A stretch of DNA of 64,000 nt, taken from NCBI GenBank assembly GCA_905221605.1, contig CAJNDS010002316.1, positions 432,274 to 496,273 of the forward strand, in the 5' to 3' direction. The position numbers and the translations under genes are program-made. Below are positions 1-10,097 of this stretch, one piece after another. Origin of the DNA: Symbiodinium natans (lineage: Eukaryota > Sar > Dinophyceae > Suessiales > Symbiodiniaceae). A model generated the notes under the pieces. It was given only the letters and a program-made list of their open reading frames with translations, did not search any database and was not told the DNA's origin. How positions within the stretch are numbered: position 1 is the stretch's first letter; every line of letters starts with the position of its first letter.

Positions 1-399
1 GTGCTGTGGCTAGATGAAGATTCCAGAGGAAGGTGGCAAAAGCTTGTCACTTGAGCAGCGCGAACTGTCCGCTTTCTGGCTTGTCATCTGCGATAGGTGG
101 GCAATTGGCTGACCCTAAACCCTCAACCTAAATCCCTAAACCCTAAGTTCTTTTTCAAGCAGGGAAACTATTTTGATTACAGGGCTCTTGTCCCATGGTC
201 CATCCCTTGCAAGGACCTTTAGAACTGCAATTGAGGGTTTAGGGTTTGGGGATGTAGGGTTTAGGGTTGCGGGATTCAGGGATTTGGGGTTTAGGATTTA
301 GGGATGGTTTGGGGTTTTTAGGGAACAAAAATGGATTTAGGGATGAGGATCTGGGGCTTTAGGGCTTTAGGGATTTAGGGTTTAGGGTTTCGGGGACAG

Positions 400-1687
400 G
401 CCTCGTTTCTCGAGCTGCTACAGCGGGACATCGACGCCGGCACATATGACTGGACGTGCCCAGGCCAATTTTGTCTGGAAGACAGCCGAACTTCAAGGAA
501 TCAGGGCTGTGGACTTACGGTGAGCTATGCTTATACGGGAACCTTTTGGGATGGTTTTTAGGGTTTAGGGTTTAGGGTTTCTTCCGAGGCTTCTACGAGC
601 GTGAGAGGCCCTTAAACCTTTTGCTGCAAGCTGCTTGGACAAAACCGCCAAACCCTGACACCCCCCTCCTGCACCGAAGATCAAGACCCACCACCACCTC
701 GGAGGGGTGAAAGCTATGGCTATGGGTATTCAGGGTTTAGGGTTGAGGGTTTGTTCCGAAACTTGGAGATGTTACCTCGTAGGAAGTTAACGTTCTCTGC
801 GGCGCCATCGTGCCTCTTCACGGCACTTGTGAACAGGCCGTCCGAAGCCAGCCCTTTCCCTCAAACGGTTTAGGGTTTAGGGTTTAGGGTTTAGGGTTTA
901 GGGATCCTAAACCCCCTCCCAAGGATCTTGCTCAACAGAAATGTGCAGACTCCGGAAGCTGCCATCAGCACAGCGGAGGACTCCATTCACCCTCTTCACA
1001 TAAGCAAATTGGGTTTTAGAGTTTAGGCTTTAGGGTTTAGGGTTCGGGTTCAGGGTGTGCTAAAGTGTTGGGGTTGAGTTGAGCGCTTTGGAATCAAATG
1101 CCGTTTTGGTCTAAGCCCTAGACCCTAAACCCTAGTTTCTTTGTTATTATTCGGTGATTTGGGTTCCGAGTTGATCAGAGTTGAGTAGGGCGCTGCTCGA
1201 TTTAACGCAAACAGACACCACACCGAACCTACCCCTGCCGGGCACTTCAATGGCAGAGAGGTGGGGCTCCCCAATTATCTGCTTCAAATGCTGCAAATCA
1301 AGCCGAGTCCTAGCTCAAAAGGGGTTCAAGTTGGGATGTTCCCCCTTATATTAACAGTCCTTAATTGGGTTTATAGTACTCCCCATTCTAATCCCCATTA
1401 AGGACTGATAGTGTAAGGGAGAACATCCCAAGGTTCGAGGTTTAGGGTTTAAGGTTTAGGGTTTAGGGTTTAGGGCTTAGGGCTTGGGGTTTAGGATTTA
1501 GGGTTTAGGGTTTAGGGTTTAGGGTTTAGGGTTTAGGGTTTAGGGTTTAGGGTTTAGGGTGGACGCGGACTTGGGGAGTCGATCCGATCCATATAAGGTG
1601 AAGCAGCTGATGTTTTAATCAACACACCAGTGAGTTTATCTCAAGTATGGTGACGCCAAGAAGCAGGGCACGACTATCATCTTTCCA
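400..1687 (+). CDS. Gene A, 5' exon cluster (putative, unknown function)
   Basis: I do not recognise this protein. Stretches open in one frame and bounded by splice-like signals can be phased together: 400-519 (after CAG, before GTGAGC), 576-706 (after TTTAG, before GTGAAA), 783-867 (after GTAG, before GTTTAG), 924-1012 (before GTTTTA), 1189-1260 (before GTGGGG), 1558-1597 (after TTTAG, before GTGAAG) and 1646-1687. Every junction keeps phase. Residues include FLELLQRDIDAGTYDW in the first exon and YGDAKKQGTTIIFP in the last. The telomere-like runs fall in the introns, and at three sites the repeat itself gives the splice dinucleotide. The 1189 exon also has an open alternative frame (GREVGLPNYLLQMLQI). 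Short exons match phase by chance one time in three, so this model is a hypothesis. A further open stretch, 1783-1870, may be another exon. No start codon was assigned; the gene may begin left of the window. Confidence 0.4.
1333..1429. repeat. MITE-like hairpin, family H1 copy 1
   Basis: A 97-bp imperfect palindrome. The left arm starts GGGATGTTCCCCCTTATA and continues to AGTCCTTAAT; the right arm is its complement, ending GGGAGAACATCCC. Related copies are at 21530-21624, 58931-59007 and 60063-60138. Several dispersed copies of a short inverted repeat without coding capacity fit a miniature inverted-repeat element. No clear target duplication was seen. Confidence 0.7.
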
Positions 1688-2058
1688 GTTTGGAGATGAT
1701 GTCATAAAGCTTGGCACAGTGCTCTTCTATAACACCCCACCACCACCACCACCAAGTGGTCGCCTCTCGCTGAGACAGCTGCGAGGGGCTGTGGCATTTT
1801 CGAAGAAACAGTTGAACCGAGCATGGCAAAAGCGGCACTTGACATCTTGGCGTTTACACTCAGGACCAGCAACATGAGGAACTTTGGTGATAGGGTTTAG
1901 GATTGGAAGTGGGGGGGGGGGAGCGGGAGGGGGTGCTCTGCCCTCCTCTGCCACCAAATTCGCCAGGCAAAGCTAAGCTGCAAGCACAGCCTTCGTGAGC
2001 AAACCCTAAGCACACAACCCGCAACCCTGGAATCTTAAACCCTTAGCCGCTGTTCCAG

Positions 2059-2440
2059 GAGGTTCTCGCACGCGACTCGAAGATCAACCTCATGGTGCTT
2101 CCGGAGTCTTGGGACTTGTATGGTTACCTACTGGTCCTTAGTAGGGAATGAGCGAATTAGCTACTTTATATCCTCCTATAAGTATATACAATATAGATAC
2201 AATATAGATACAATATAGATACACCCAGGCACTCTATAGGAACCCTAACCCTAAATCCTCTTCCCTGCATTGTGACTTCCTGCCAGTGCTTGGGGCGGAG
2301 GCGCAAGAGCCTGAAACCAGGGTTTAGGGTTTAGGGTTTAGGGTTGATGGTTTAGGGTTTAGGGTTTAGGGTTTATGGTTTGAGGTAGAGGAAAGGATTG
2401 CAAGAACAGCCCAGGCTGTGAGATTCCGGTGTCCCCAGCT
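2059..2440 (+). CDS. Gene A, middle exons
   Basis: Two exon-like stretches. 2059-2122 follows TGTTCCAG, reads EVLARDSKINLMVLPESWDL and stops before GTTACC. 2389-2440 follows GGTAG, reads EERIARTAQAVRFRCPQ and stops before GTAGGA. Joining them keeps the frame: one leftover base in the first is completed by two in the second. The protein sequence looks natural (mixed charged and hydrophobic, few low-complexity residues), but I do not recognise the family. A second open frame across the first stretch (RGSRTRLEDQPHGASG) cannot be excluded. The intron holds a telomere-like run and an (ATAGATACA)n microsatellite. Confidence 0.4.
2185..2222. repeat. Microsatellite (ATAGATACA)n
   Basis: Three to four units of a 10-bp repeat (CAATATAGATA) in a gene A intron, after a short AT-rich stretch. 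Confidence 0.8.
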
Positions 2441-2731
2441 GTAGGATGACAGCACCTGCTTCCACGCTAAACCCTAGGCCCTCAAAACCCGAAACCCTAA
2501 ATAAGAACCCTAAACCCTAAACCCTAAACCCTAAACCCTAAATAAGAACAAGCACCTTCATCCAGCCTTCTAAGAACAAGATTCCATGATCATAGCCCGA
2601 TTTCTTGAATCGCGATAACTGGCCATGAGAAGGGCTCGTCTGCACAGAGCCTGCCAGAATAGCGACGCCGAACCCAGAGCCTGTTGGGGCTTCAAGACGT
2701 TGACGGCGAACCCTAAACCTTAAACCCTAAG

Positions 2732-3108
2732 GGTCTACTAGTAGGGCGTATAGGCATAAGGACTGTACTGGTATATTGTAATGATGATACTCTGGAAGCA
2801 TGGAGACAGATGTTGATCCCCATGGTCATGGCAGGGCAGCAGCACTTCAGACTTGCTATTGCTTGTTGGTCTTGAACCCTAAACCCTAAACCCTTGAAAC
2901 CGACCATCTCCACAGCAAACCTACCCTGTGCACGTGCGTATACTTCTGGGTTTATCGGGTTTCCCGAACGTTTGTGGTCGGGGATTTGAAGGGTTTAGGG
3001 ATTTGGGACGGTTCTAGTTAGGGCTGCATCCTCTCTCAGGAGTTCACCGCCATGTGGATGATGTGTCAGTTCTACTTGCGGAACATGCTCCCTCCGGACA
3101 CGTGGTGA
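2732..3108 (+). CDS. Gene A, terminal exons with stop
   Basis: Exon 2732-2860 starts directly after the CCCTAAG end of a telomere-like run and reads GLLVGRIGIRTVLVYC, then NDDTLEAWRQMLIPMVM. It can end before GCTTGT, a GC donor of the kind dinoflagellates use. Exon 3040-3108 follows a pyrimidine-rich acceptor (CATCCTCTCTCAG), reads EFTAMWMMCQFYLRNM and ends with PPDTW and TGA. The join is in frame. The clean polypyrimidine tract, the natural composition and the in-frame stop make this the best-supported part of gene A. Function unknown. The nearest alternative donor (GT at 2869) would break the frame. Confidence 0.5.
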
Positions 3109-4364
3109 TTGCTTTACACTTTGGGGAGAGGGGGGGGGGGCCAATTTGAGTTCGAAGCCCTGCACTTTAACCCGAAAGCCCCAAACAAATCTTAAGCGCT
3201 ATACCCTGAAATACCCTGAACCCTAGCGCTGCGTTTGATTTCGTGATGAGGGTTTTCGGTCTACTTCGAACGAAACGAAAGGATACACCATATACATGTA
3301 TATATATATATATATGTATGGTACCCCCCCTTGTACCGGGCGCCACTTCCAAGCTGCACGCGCGGCCGCTTCCAGGGTGCACGCGCCGTCTGTGTCCAAG
3401 GTGCACGCGCAACGTTGGGGACCTGCGCAAGGCTGAGTGTTCTAGTACCCTGAAGCCTCAACCGTAAACCCTTAACCCTAAGGCCCAAGCCTTAAAACCC
3501 CTGAAAGCCCTCTCCGACCCGTGCCACCCAAACGAGCATGGGGCTCGTTTGGGTGCCAAGATCCTTGAAATTAACCCTAAACCCTAAACCCTGAACCCTA
3601 AACCCTAAAGCTTAAACCCTGAAGCCCAAAGCCTGAACCCTAACCCTAAACCCTAAGCCCTAAACCCTAAACTCTAAACCCTAAACCCTAAACCTTAAAC
3701 CCTAAACCCTAAACCCTAAAACCCTAAACCCTAAACCCTAAACCCCTAAACCCCTAAACCCTAAGCCCTAAAGCCTAAACCCTAAACCCTAAACCCTAAA
3801 CCCTAAACCCTCTTCCGAGAAGCCGCCAAAGAGAACCTGCTCTTCCCTAAACCCTAAACCCTAAACCCCCTAAACCCTAAACCCCTAAACCCTAAACCCC
3901 TAAACCCCTTAAACCCTAAACCCTACACCCTAAACCTTAACTCGTGGCACCCAAACGAGCGTGGGGCTCGTTTGGGTGCCAAGATCCTTGAAATTAACCC
4001 TAAACCCAGCCACTTCCAAGCTGCACGCGGCACTTCCAAGCTGCACGCGGCACTTCCAAGCTGCACACGCTCTGAAAGCCCTGGGCAGCCAACCTGACAA
4101 AGTTTCCGGAATCCGAAAGCTTCGAAATACGTGGTAAAAACCAATGAAAACAAGACGTGTGTGCGGCCTAGACGCGGGAAAGGCCGTGAAACGCTGTGTG
4201 CGCCTTGGACGCGGACATGCGTGCGTCTTGAACGGGCCGGCCCATGAACCTATATCCCTGCCCCTTTCTTTGTGTTCAGGTGCAGCCCTCAGTCATCCAC
4301 CTCCATCTTGGAGTTCAGGGTTTGGGATCTTGGAGTACAGGGTTTATGGAGATTTTTGAAAATG
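3109..4364. repeat. Repeat-only region: CCCTAAA arrays, hairpins, 20-bp tandem repeat
   Basis: No gene is supported here. At 3299-3330 a (TA)n run is followed by GGTACCCCC, a composite seen again at 20.7 kb. Two near-identical copies of a ~67-bp segment (3521-3587 and 3942-4010) each contain a perfect 15-bp-arm hairpin, GGCACCCAAACGAGC, whose arms flank GTGG at 3946-3980. A 20-bp unit, CACTTCCAAGCTGCACGCGG, repeats three times at 4013-4069 and in degenerate form at 3345-3420. Long CCCTAAA runs fill 3585-3810 and 3850-3935. Confidence 0.75.
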
Positions 4365-4740
4365 AGCACCTCAGGCCTTCAAAGTGCTGTACTGTCCCTA
4401 AAAACATTCTGGAGGCCTATACAGCCAGGCCCTCATGAGAAGATAGGTGTTTAGGGACAGTACAGCACTTTGAAGGCCTGAGGTGCTGAAAGTGCTGTAC
4501 TGTCCCTAAAAATCAATGTTTTGAAGAGGACCTGTCCATATAGGCCTTCAGAATTGGTTCTTGTAGGTTTTTTAGGGACAGTACGGCGTTTTCTGCTTCT
4601 GGGATTGGTTTTTTAGTGACAGTACAGCACTTTGAATGCCTGAGGGGCTGAAAGTGCTGTACTGCCCCTAAAAAGCCAATCTTTTGAAGAGGGCCTGCTC
4701 GTATAGGCCCCCAGAATTGGTTTTTGGTGTTTGCAGACAG
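4365..4740. repeat. Cluster of nested hairpins (family H3)
   Basis: A ~38-bp arm beginning GCACCTCAGGCCTTCAAAG at 4365-4404 recurs as its complement at 4450-4486, giving a near-perfect hairpin with a ~45-base loop. The core GTGCTGTACTGTCCCTAAAAA then recurs in alternating orientation at about 4490, 4570, 4611 and 4655. The array reads as three or four nested or serially duplicated foldback elements. Each arm ends in CCCTAAAAA, close to the telomere-like heptamer. Confidence 0.7.
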
Positions 4741-5640
4741 CACGGTTAAGCAGCAATCAAACTAATTAATTCAACTATTTTCTAAGACCGTGATTTCTGT
4801 TCTTTGGTTCCGTGAATTCATGTTGTTTGGGGTCTACTAACCTCATTCATGTACTTAAACCCTCCAGTAAACAAATTAAGGCATTGAAGTTCTTTTTTTG
4901 ACTAAGTCAACTTCAACAAGCCTTAAGTGAGTTAAGTACCTTTTGCAATTCACTTAGTTCATTCATTTGATTTAGTTCAGGGTTTACAGTTCTCATTCTT
5001 TTACTTAGCCCTGCAGAAAAACCAATTAAACTGCTGAAGATATTTTACGTAAGCTAATATCAACATAAAACCCTCAGTTAACAAAGCACTTCATTTGTTA
5101 GCGAAAACAATTACATTTATTTTGGAAAATATTGTATTTATTCGAATTAATGCCTAAATGACGCGATTAGAACAAGTTTCCTGATTAGTAGACTAATTCA
5201 TCTAATGTGCTTTACAACTGTCATTCGTTTAGTCTAGTTGAGGCGGCAGCAAAAAAAAGATTGAAATTTAGCTAGCAGCTAGCTCAATGTATGTAGTTGT
5301 CTCTTAGAAAAATAATTTAGTTTCTAATTCTTGGGAAGGCCTATTCAAGTATTCGTTAAAGTAATTAAACTAGTCAAACTAACACAAGTCACGTTGTTTG
5401 TAATGATCGTGCTTGTAAATTATCGACTTAATTTAGCTACGGGTCTACTGAGTAATTTCATTCATTTACTTCATCCTTCAGTCAACTAATTCCACAATTG
5501 ACACTATTTTAACTATGTTAATGTCAGCAAACAAAAGGCCGTTATTAAAGTAGGAAAAGTAAATTTAGTTCATTGGTTTCCTTTAGTCAGTTAATGGTGT
5601 ACGAACTTAGTCCATTTACTTAACCCTTCAGAAGACTAAT
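4741..5640. repeat. AT-rich degenerate ~150-bp tandem repeat
   Basis: This 0.9-kb stretch is much richer in A and T than its surroundings and lacks heptamers. A phrase of the form TCATT(C/T)(A/T)TTTACTTAACCCT followed by CAGTAAACAAATT occurs at about 4846, 4993, 5457 and 5609. Spacing is about 147-152 bases between neighbours, and the middle copies have decayed. No open frame of note. Confidence 0.55.
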
Positions 5641-7434
5641 CAACTGCCACATCTTCCCTCTGCCACATCTTCCCTCGCTGCCTTGTTGTCACTTCGTAAC
5701 TGTTCGTGTAAGTCACCTGCGTACTCCTGCTAGCTGTTAGCATCAAGGAATGTCTCTGGCCATTGTCTTCTGTCAAGGTCTTTACTCGGGTACGTGGGGG
5801 GGGGGGGGGGGGGGGAGGCATGGATATATATATATATATATACATATATAGATAGATAGATATATATATATATACAGATATGTATCTTTAAAAGCAAGGT
5901 GTCCTTAATTGTTTGGTTTATGAACTTGTGCAGTCTTTTGGATTCTGGTTTACATTCCTAGGTTGGCTTTCGGTATATGTTCTATTTGCCTCATTATCGT
6001 GTATTCTAAGGAACCCTTATATATACACATATACATATTTGTTATATATATATATATATATATTTTTTTGTTTTTTGTATTTTCAAGTGGGTTCAAGGCT
6101 AACCCTGATTCTGGTTGACAAGGCGTAAGGTTACTTCAGGCATGACTTGCAACAACGTGGCTGAAGGGAGCTCGGAGTTAGGTTCAATTTAGGGTTTAGG
6201 GTTTAGGATTTAGGGTTTAGGGTTTAGGGTTTAGGGTAAGAAGTCAGGAAAGGCCGCGGCCAAGAGGGATGTTGATGCGTGTGTTAAACATGTTAAACAT
6301 CTAAGCCCTAAAGACTCGGCCTAAACCTAAACCCAAAACCCAAGTTGAAACCTTACCCCCAACTGAAGCCTTTATCCCCTACCAGGTTTACACTCCAAGA
6401 TCTGTCAAACCCCACGCTTGCTGTTGCCAAAAATGACAACCTGGGACAGCACTATGGCCTATAGCTAAAAACCCGAAGCCCAGACCCTAAAGCCTAAAGC
6501 CTCAACCCTTAACCCTGAACCGTTTCTTGGGGGGGGATCCCTTCTAGTCTACAGCATTCTTCACAGAAAAGAAGGAAAATTGCTGTTCCCTTTTTTCAGG
6601 GAACCCAGCAACGCTGAGCGGAAGAGGACCACCCTAAAGCCGAAACCCTGGACCAAGCGCCTGAAAACATCCTCGTAAACCCTAAGCCCTAAACCAAACC
6701 TTTGAAGCAGAAGAGGACTATGTGTGGTTTGAAGCCGCGTTCGGGAACTGGGTGAACGGACTGCCGACCACATGGGCAGGAAGGCCAGCATCTTGACTTA
6801 CGCTAAATTCAGGGCTCTTGGAAAAGCCTCAGTGATCCTCAGCAATCCTATGGTTCCTGAGCACAGTTTCCCCCGGCAAATCGGACATGTTCTTTTTTAG
6901 CTCAGCTTGGCGGTGAAAAAGAATGGAACCCTGCCATTCCTTCCATTGTGAGTGGAAACGGCGTCCACTAAACTGCTCCACGTACTCTGCTAGGGTTTAG
7001 GGTTAGTCCTAACTAGGGTTTAGGGCCTTTTGGCGCTTTTTTAGGGCTAAGGTGTGAGGGACCTTTTGGGGCTTCGGGTTCTGTACAAAGTGCGGCGTCA
7101 CGCCGCAAAGCCGTCTTCGGACGTGGCTGCCGACTGCGATGAATTCTGGTTTGAGTGCACACCTGGCATACCTTAACAACCCAACCCCTAGATTTTTGTA
7201 GATTATTGTAAGACCTTGTAGGATTCTTAGGGTTTTGGATTCTTCAGGTACATGTACAATTCTCAAACAATCGCCCCCCATGGGTTTCCCAATTGAAGAC
7301 AGAGCTCTGTAATTGTTGCACTAGGAAGTGCTGACGTGTGGTAGACCCTAAGTCAGCAGTGCGGGTGGCAAGGAAAGACCTAACCTTTGGGTTTAAAGTT
7401 TAGGGTTTAGGCCTCACGGTTTAGGGTAACTGAG
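5641..7434. other. Non-coding stretch: poly-G, (TA)n, scattered heptamers
   Basis: Poly-G of about 24 bases lies at 5796-5815, followed by (TA)n/(GATA)n to 5875. A second (TA)n with a T-run lies at 6043-6068. A TTTAGGG run is at 6190-6235. The rest holds single degenerate heptamers. Short open frames here lack homology or clear splice signals, and I support no gene. Confidence 0.6.
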
Positions 7435-7530
7435 GAATGCCCATGCACTGCCGAGCAGCTCTTGAGGGTGTCTGGCGGGCTAATTGTCATCGGCAGATCG
7501 CCCATCCAGCGCCTTGGTGCCGAAAAGATT
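7435..7530 (+). CDS. Candidate upstream exon of gene B
   Basis: A 96-nt stretch, phase 0 at both ends, between an AG (7433-7434) and GTGGGT. It reads ECPCTAEQLLRVSGGLIVIG and then RSPIQRLGAEKI. The composition is protein-like, and it lies on the same strand as gene B, 386 bases before its main exon. It may belong to the ligand-binding part of gene B. The link is inferred from position only. Confidence 0.35.
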
Positions 7531-7916
7531 GTGGGTTTTGGGGTGAGGGTTGGGGTTTGGGCTCAGGGTTTAGAGCTATTTTGTAGGGGGTTTGGGCAAA
7601 ATTGTAAAGGTTTAGGGTGGGGCTCTTGGCAGCATTCCGGCACGACCCTCAATCTGTTTTCAACACAGACTTTTAGGGGGAGCATATACCTTACGCGTCC
7701 CTAATTATAGACTTTACTGCGCCCCTTCTAAGACGTGGAACCACGTACCTCCATAACCCCTATTGGGATGCCTTGAGTCCAAAAGGAGTACCAGTGCAGT
7801 GCATGGTTTGTCGGGCCGCGTGTTGTCAGACATCTCCGATGTGTCCGAGCTACAACTTCAGTATAAGAGCTTTGTTTCTTGAGGTGTGCTGGGAAACCTT
7901 CTGAGCCAGGGTGTAG

Positions 7917-9080
7917 CGACTTGTGTCATCTCTGTCGACCCTGGAGGAGTACAACCTTCGATGTCAACAGTTTGCAAATGGACAAGGTGCTTGCGATGAT
8001 TTGTTCACGGGCTACTTCTACGATTCGCTGTGGCATTTGGCCGGCATGCTTCACACCTACCTGATCGAGCAGAACAATTCCCTGGCATCCGTTGGGACGG
8101 TAGAATCTCAGCAGGCCTTGTTCAACTTGTCCGTGCACATGGACTACATGGGGTTGACAGGTCGGGTACGCCAATTCAACAGTATCGAGCCGACCACCAT
8201 CCCACCTTCGTTCGGTGACCGCGATGGTGTGCAGCTAATCCGTCAAAGCCAAGGTGGGCTTGGGAGCGAGTTCGTCCAGTTGGGTCTGTGGACAAGTGAT
8301 GGGTTTACATGGTTGAGGGATGTGATCTGGAGCCCCAGCGACAGCAGCAAGAGGGTGCCGTGCAGCACCGAGCAGTGCGACTTGGACGACGCATGGGTAC
8401 CTGCAGACCGCATAAGCCAATGCTATCCGGGAACCGTTTTCTCAGTGCAGCTTGGCTGCGTTGCTTGTGCACCGGGCCGGTTTGCCGCAGCAGGCATGGC
8501 GGAGTGCCAGCCGTGTGATGCGGGCACGTTCGCAAATGACAGCAGCATGGCAAGCTGCCACCCATGTAGCGCCGGAAGCTACAGCAATGTCCTCGGCGCA
8601 GATAGCTGCGAGTCGTGCACCCCAGGGTTCTATGCAAACGACACTTCCTCCACAGCTTGTGACACGTGCCCCTTGGGTCGATATGGGCCACAGAAAGGCC
8701 TGGCAGAGTGTGAGGAATGTCCGCCAGGGCGCACTACCGGGTTCTCTGCTGCCATCACGGAGGACGCATGTCAGTGCCAGGGGCACTTGTACCAGGGGCA
8801 ATGCATAGTGTGCCCTGGCACCTCTCGCTATGAAGAGGGCCAGTGCATCGGCTGTGGAGAGGGGCTAATATGCAATGGCAGTCGCACCGCCGACATCGTG
8901 AGCGGATATTTCAGTGAGGCGACTTCCCCTTTCAGTGTCTACAAGTGTCTTCCCGGTAAGACTTGTCCAGGCGGTTTGCCAGGCACTTGTGTCGATGAAA
9001 TTGTAGGGGTACCATGCACTCGCTGCCCGGATGGCAAGTCCTGGGACACCGACGGCTGCGAGGAATGCACGCCTCCCGGA
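7917..9080 (+). CDS. Gene B main exon: receptor-like protein with Venus-flytrap-like and cysteine-rich domains
   Basis: Open from 7917, after TAG, to a stop at 9087-9089. The frame has no convincing ATG at its start (it can begin only at GTG 7923), so this is an internal exon. The first ~150 residues resemble the C-terminal lobe of receptor-family ligand-binding (ANF/periplasmic-binding-like) domains: YMGLTGRVRQF, then GDRDGVQLIRQSQGG, then EFVQLGLWTSDGFTW. After that comes a cysteine-rich stalk of repeated CxxCxxGxF/Y units (ACAPGRFAAAGMAECQPC, PCSAGSYSNVLGADSCESC, CTPGFYANDTSSTACDTC) of the ephrin-receptor/TNFR-like (GCC2_GCC3) type. This order is that of class C GPCR-like and related receptors, known from family knowledge to bind small ligands outside the cell. 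N-glycosylation sequons are present. The exon probably ends at GTGTGC (9081) or GTGCTG (9083). Confidence 0.75.
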
Positions 9081-9131
9081 GTGTGCTGAGTATATTTCTG
9101 AAATGGCATAGGCCCCCCCCATGTAGCCTAG

Positions 9132-9296
9132 CAAGAGTATATAAATAACACCAACAGCACGGGCAAAAACAGCTGGGTTAGGAGTCGACTAAGGGCACTC
9201 AGCTTGGCGGGATGGGTTTTTGCTGCCCTCTTCGGCATGGCGTCCGTCCCCACGCTCTACTACATGATGAATATGAAGCAGCTCGGCTGGTCTTGG
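9132..9296 (+). CDS. Gene B exon: juxtamembrane region and transmembrane helix
   Basis: Same frame as the previous exon. It follows a C-run and CTAG at 9131. It reads QEYINNTNSTGKNSWVRSR and then a hydrophobic helix, LSLAGWVFAALFGMASVPT, followed by LYYMMNMKQLGWSW and the stop-containing GTTTAG. Two sequons (NNT, NST) precede the helix, as expected on the outer side. A 51-nt intron (9081-9131), or a 111-nt one with acceptor GACTAAG (9193), both keep the frame. The exon ends exactly where a telomere-like GTTTAG begins. Confidence 0.55.
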
Positions 9297-9322
9297 GTTT
9301 AGATTTCGGGTTTAGGGTTTAG

Positions 9323-9384
9323 ATTGTGCTACGGCTCAAGACGGATTTTCGGCTCAAGGGTTGTCGGCTCGGAATCCTTCTCAG
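9323..9384 (+). CDS. Gene B candidate cytoplasmic exon
   Basis: Follows GTTTAG (9317-9322) in phase with the membrane exon and reads IVLRLKTDFRLKGCRLGILL. It ends CTCAG|GTGTTG, a good 5' splice site. Basic residues after a membrane helix fit the positive-inside rule. The same DNA contains two GGCTCAAG blocks that resemble the 3' end of the dinoflagellate spliced leader, so a non-coding reading is possible. A further mini-exon may lie at 9488-9512 (LSGTQYSK). Confidence 0.35.
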
Positions 9385-9420
9385 GTGTTGGTGTAGTTGC
9401 CTCTCGTCACCGAGCGCCTG

Positions 9421-9482
9421 AGAGAGAGGGAGAGGGAGAGGGAGAGAGAGAGCGAGAGAGAGAGAGAGGGAGAGAGAGAGAG
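9421..9482. repeat. (GA)n microsatellite
   Basis: Sixty bases of GAGAGG/GAGA repeats directly followed by GTTTAG. It lies inside the gene B region, probably in an intron. Confidence 0.9.
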
Positions 9483-9566
9483 GGTTTAGATTGTCCGGAA
9501 CCCAGTATTCAAAGGGTTTAGGGTTGAGGGTTGGTTTGGGGTTTCGAAGTTGCATAGGGGGGTTAG

Positions 9567-9848
9567 GCTTGTCCTGGTGGGCCCTTGGCCGGAATGTGAG
9601 GCCATCAGTCGACTGATGGCTTCACGTGCAGCCCAGCAAGCTCTTGCACCCTACACTCCGAAACCTAAAGCAGGTGACCCCTAAACCCTAAACCCTAAAC
9701 CCTAAACCCTAAACCCCAAACCCTAAACCCTAAACCCTAAAAAAAAGATCACCCAGGCAGGCTAGCATGATGGCAACCTCCTGCGCGCTGGCCATGACCG
9801 TTTGCATGGTGCAGCCTCGGGCTGAGAGAGCTTTCGAGCTTATGGAAG
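9567..9848 (+). CDS. Two exon candidates, possibly 3' part of gene B
   Basis: 9567-9673 follows GGTTAG, reads LVLVGPWPECEAISRLM and ends in PYTPKPKA, before CAG|GTGACC. 9762-9848 follows GGCAG, reads ASMMATSCALAMTVCMVQPR and then AERAFELMEG, before GAAG|GTGTGA; this includes a hydrophobic stretch. Both donors are close to the consensus. The two do not join in the phases I chose, so one boundary is wrong or another exon lies between. The intron between them is a CCCTAAA run. Confidence 0.35.
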
Positions 9849-9938
9849 GTGTGAAGGAGGGTTTAGGGTTTAGGGTTGAGGGTTTAGGGTTTAGGGTTTA
9901 GGGTTTAGGGTTTAGGGTTCAGGGTTTAGGGGAGGATC

Positions 9939-10097
9939 ATGTTTTGCTTGCTGCTTCTTTCCTTCAAGAAGCTGGTTCCTGTACATCTGCAACCTAAGCC
10001 CTGGATCGTTGTGATTACTTGTCCTTCCGTGTCTACTATAGCGTTGCTTTCCAAATCGCTTGTTGTCCCGAAGTGCCTGCCCTGTCGTGAACACTGA
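9939..10097 (+). CDS. Hydrophobic 52-codon open frame, possible terminal exon
   Basis: ATG at 9939 to TGA at 10095-10097. The product starts MFCLLLLSFKKLVPVH and contains WIVVITCPSVSTIALL, two hydrophobic segments. It lies just after a TTTAGGG array. It could be the last membrane exon of gene B or an independent small frame. No homology is recognised. The - strand is also open here. Confidence 0.25.
   Translation: MFCLLLLSFKKLVPVHLQPKPWIVVITCPSVSTIALLSKSLVVPKCLPCREH

Noticed and set aside
1441-1560. A true chromosome end
   Set aside because: Arrays are short, internal, degenerate and in both orientations over 62 kb; unique and coding-like DNA lies on both sides.
4513-4743. - strand frame of 76 codons
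   Set aside because: Lies wholly in the foldback array; its repeated peptide words come from the repeated arms.
8235-9134. - strand and other-frame open frames across gene B
   Set aside because: Shadows of the cysteine-rich exon; the + strand frame has repeated CxxC units and a ligand-domain pattern.
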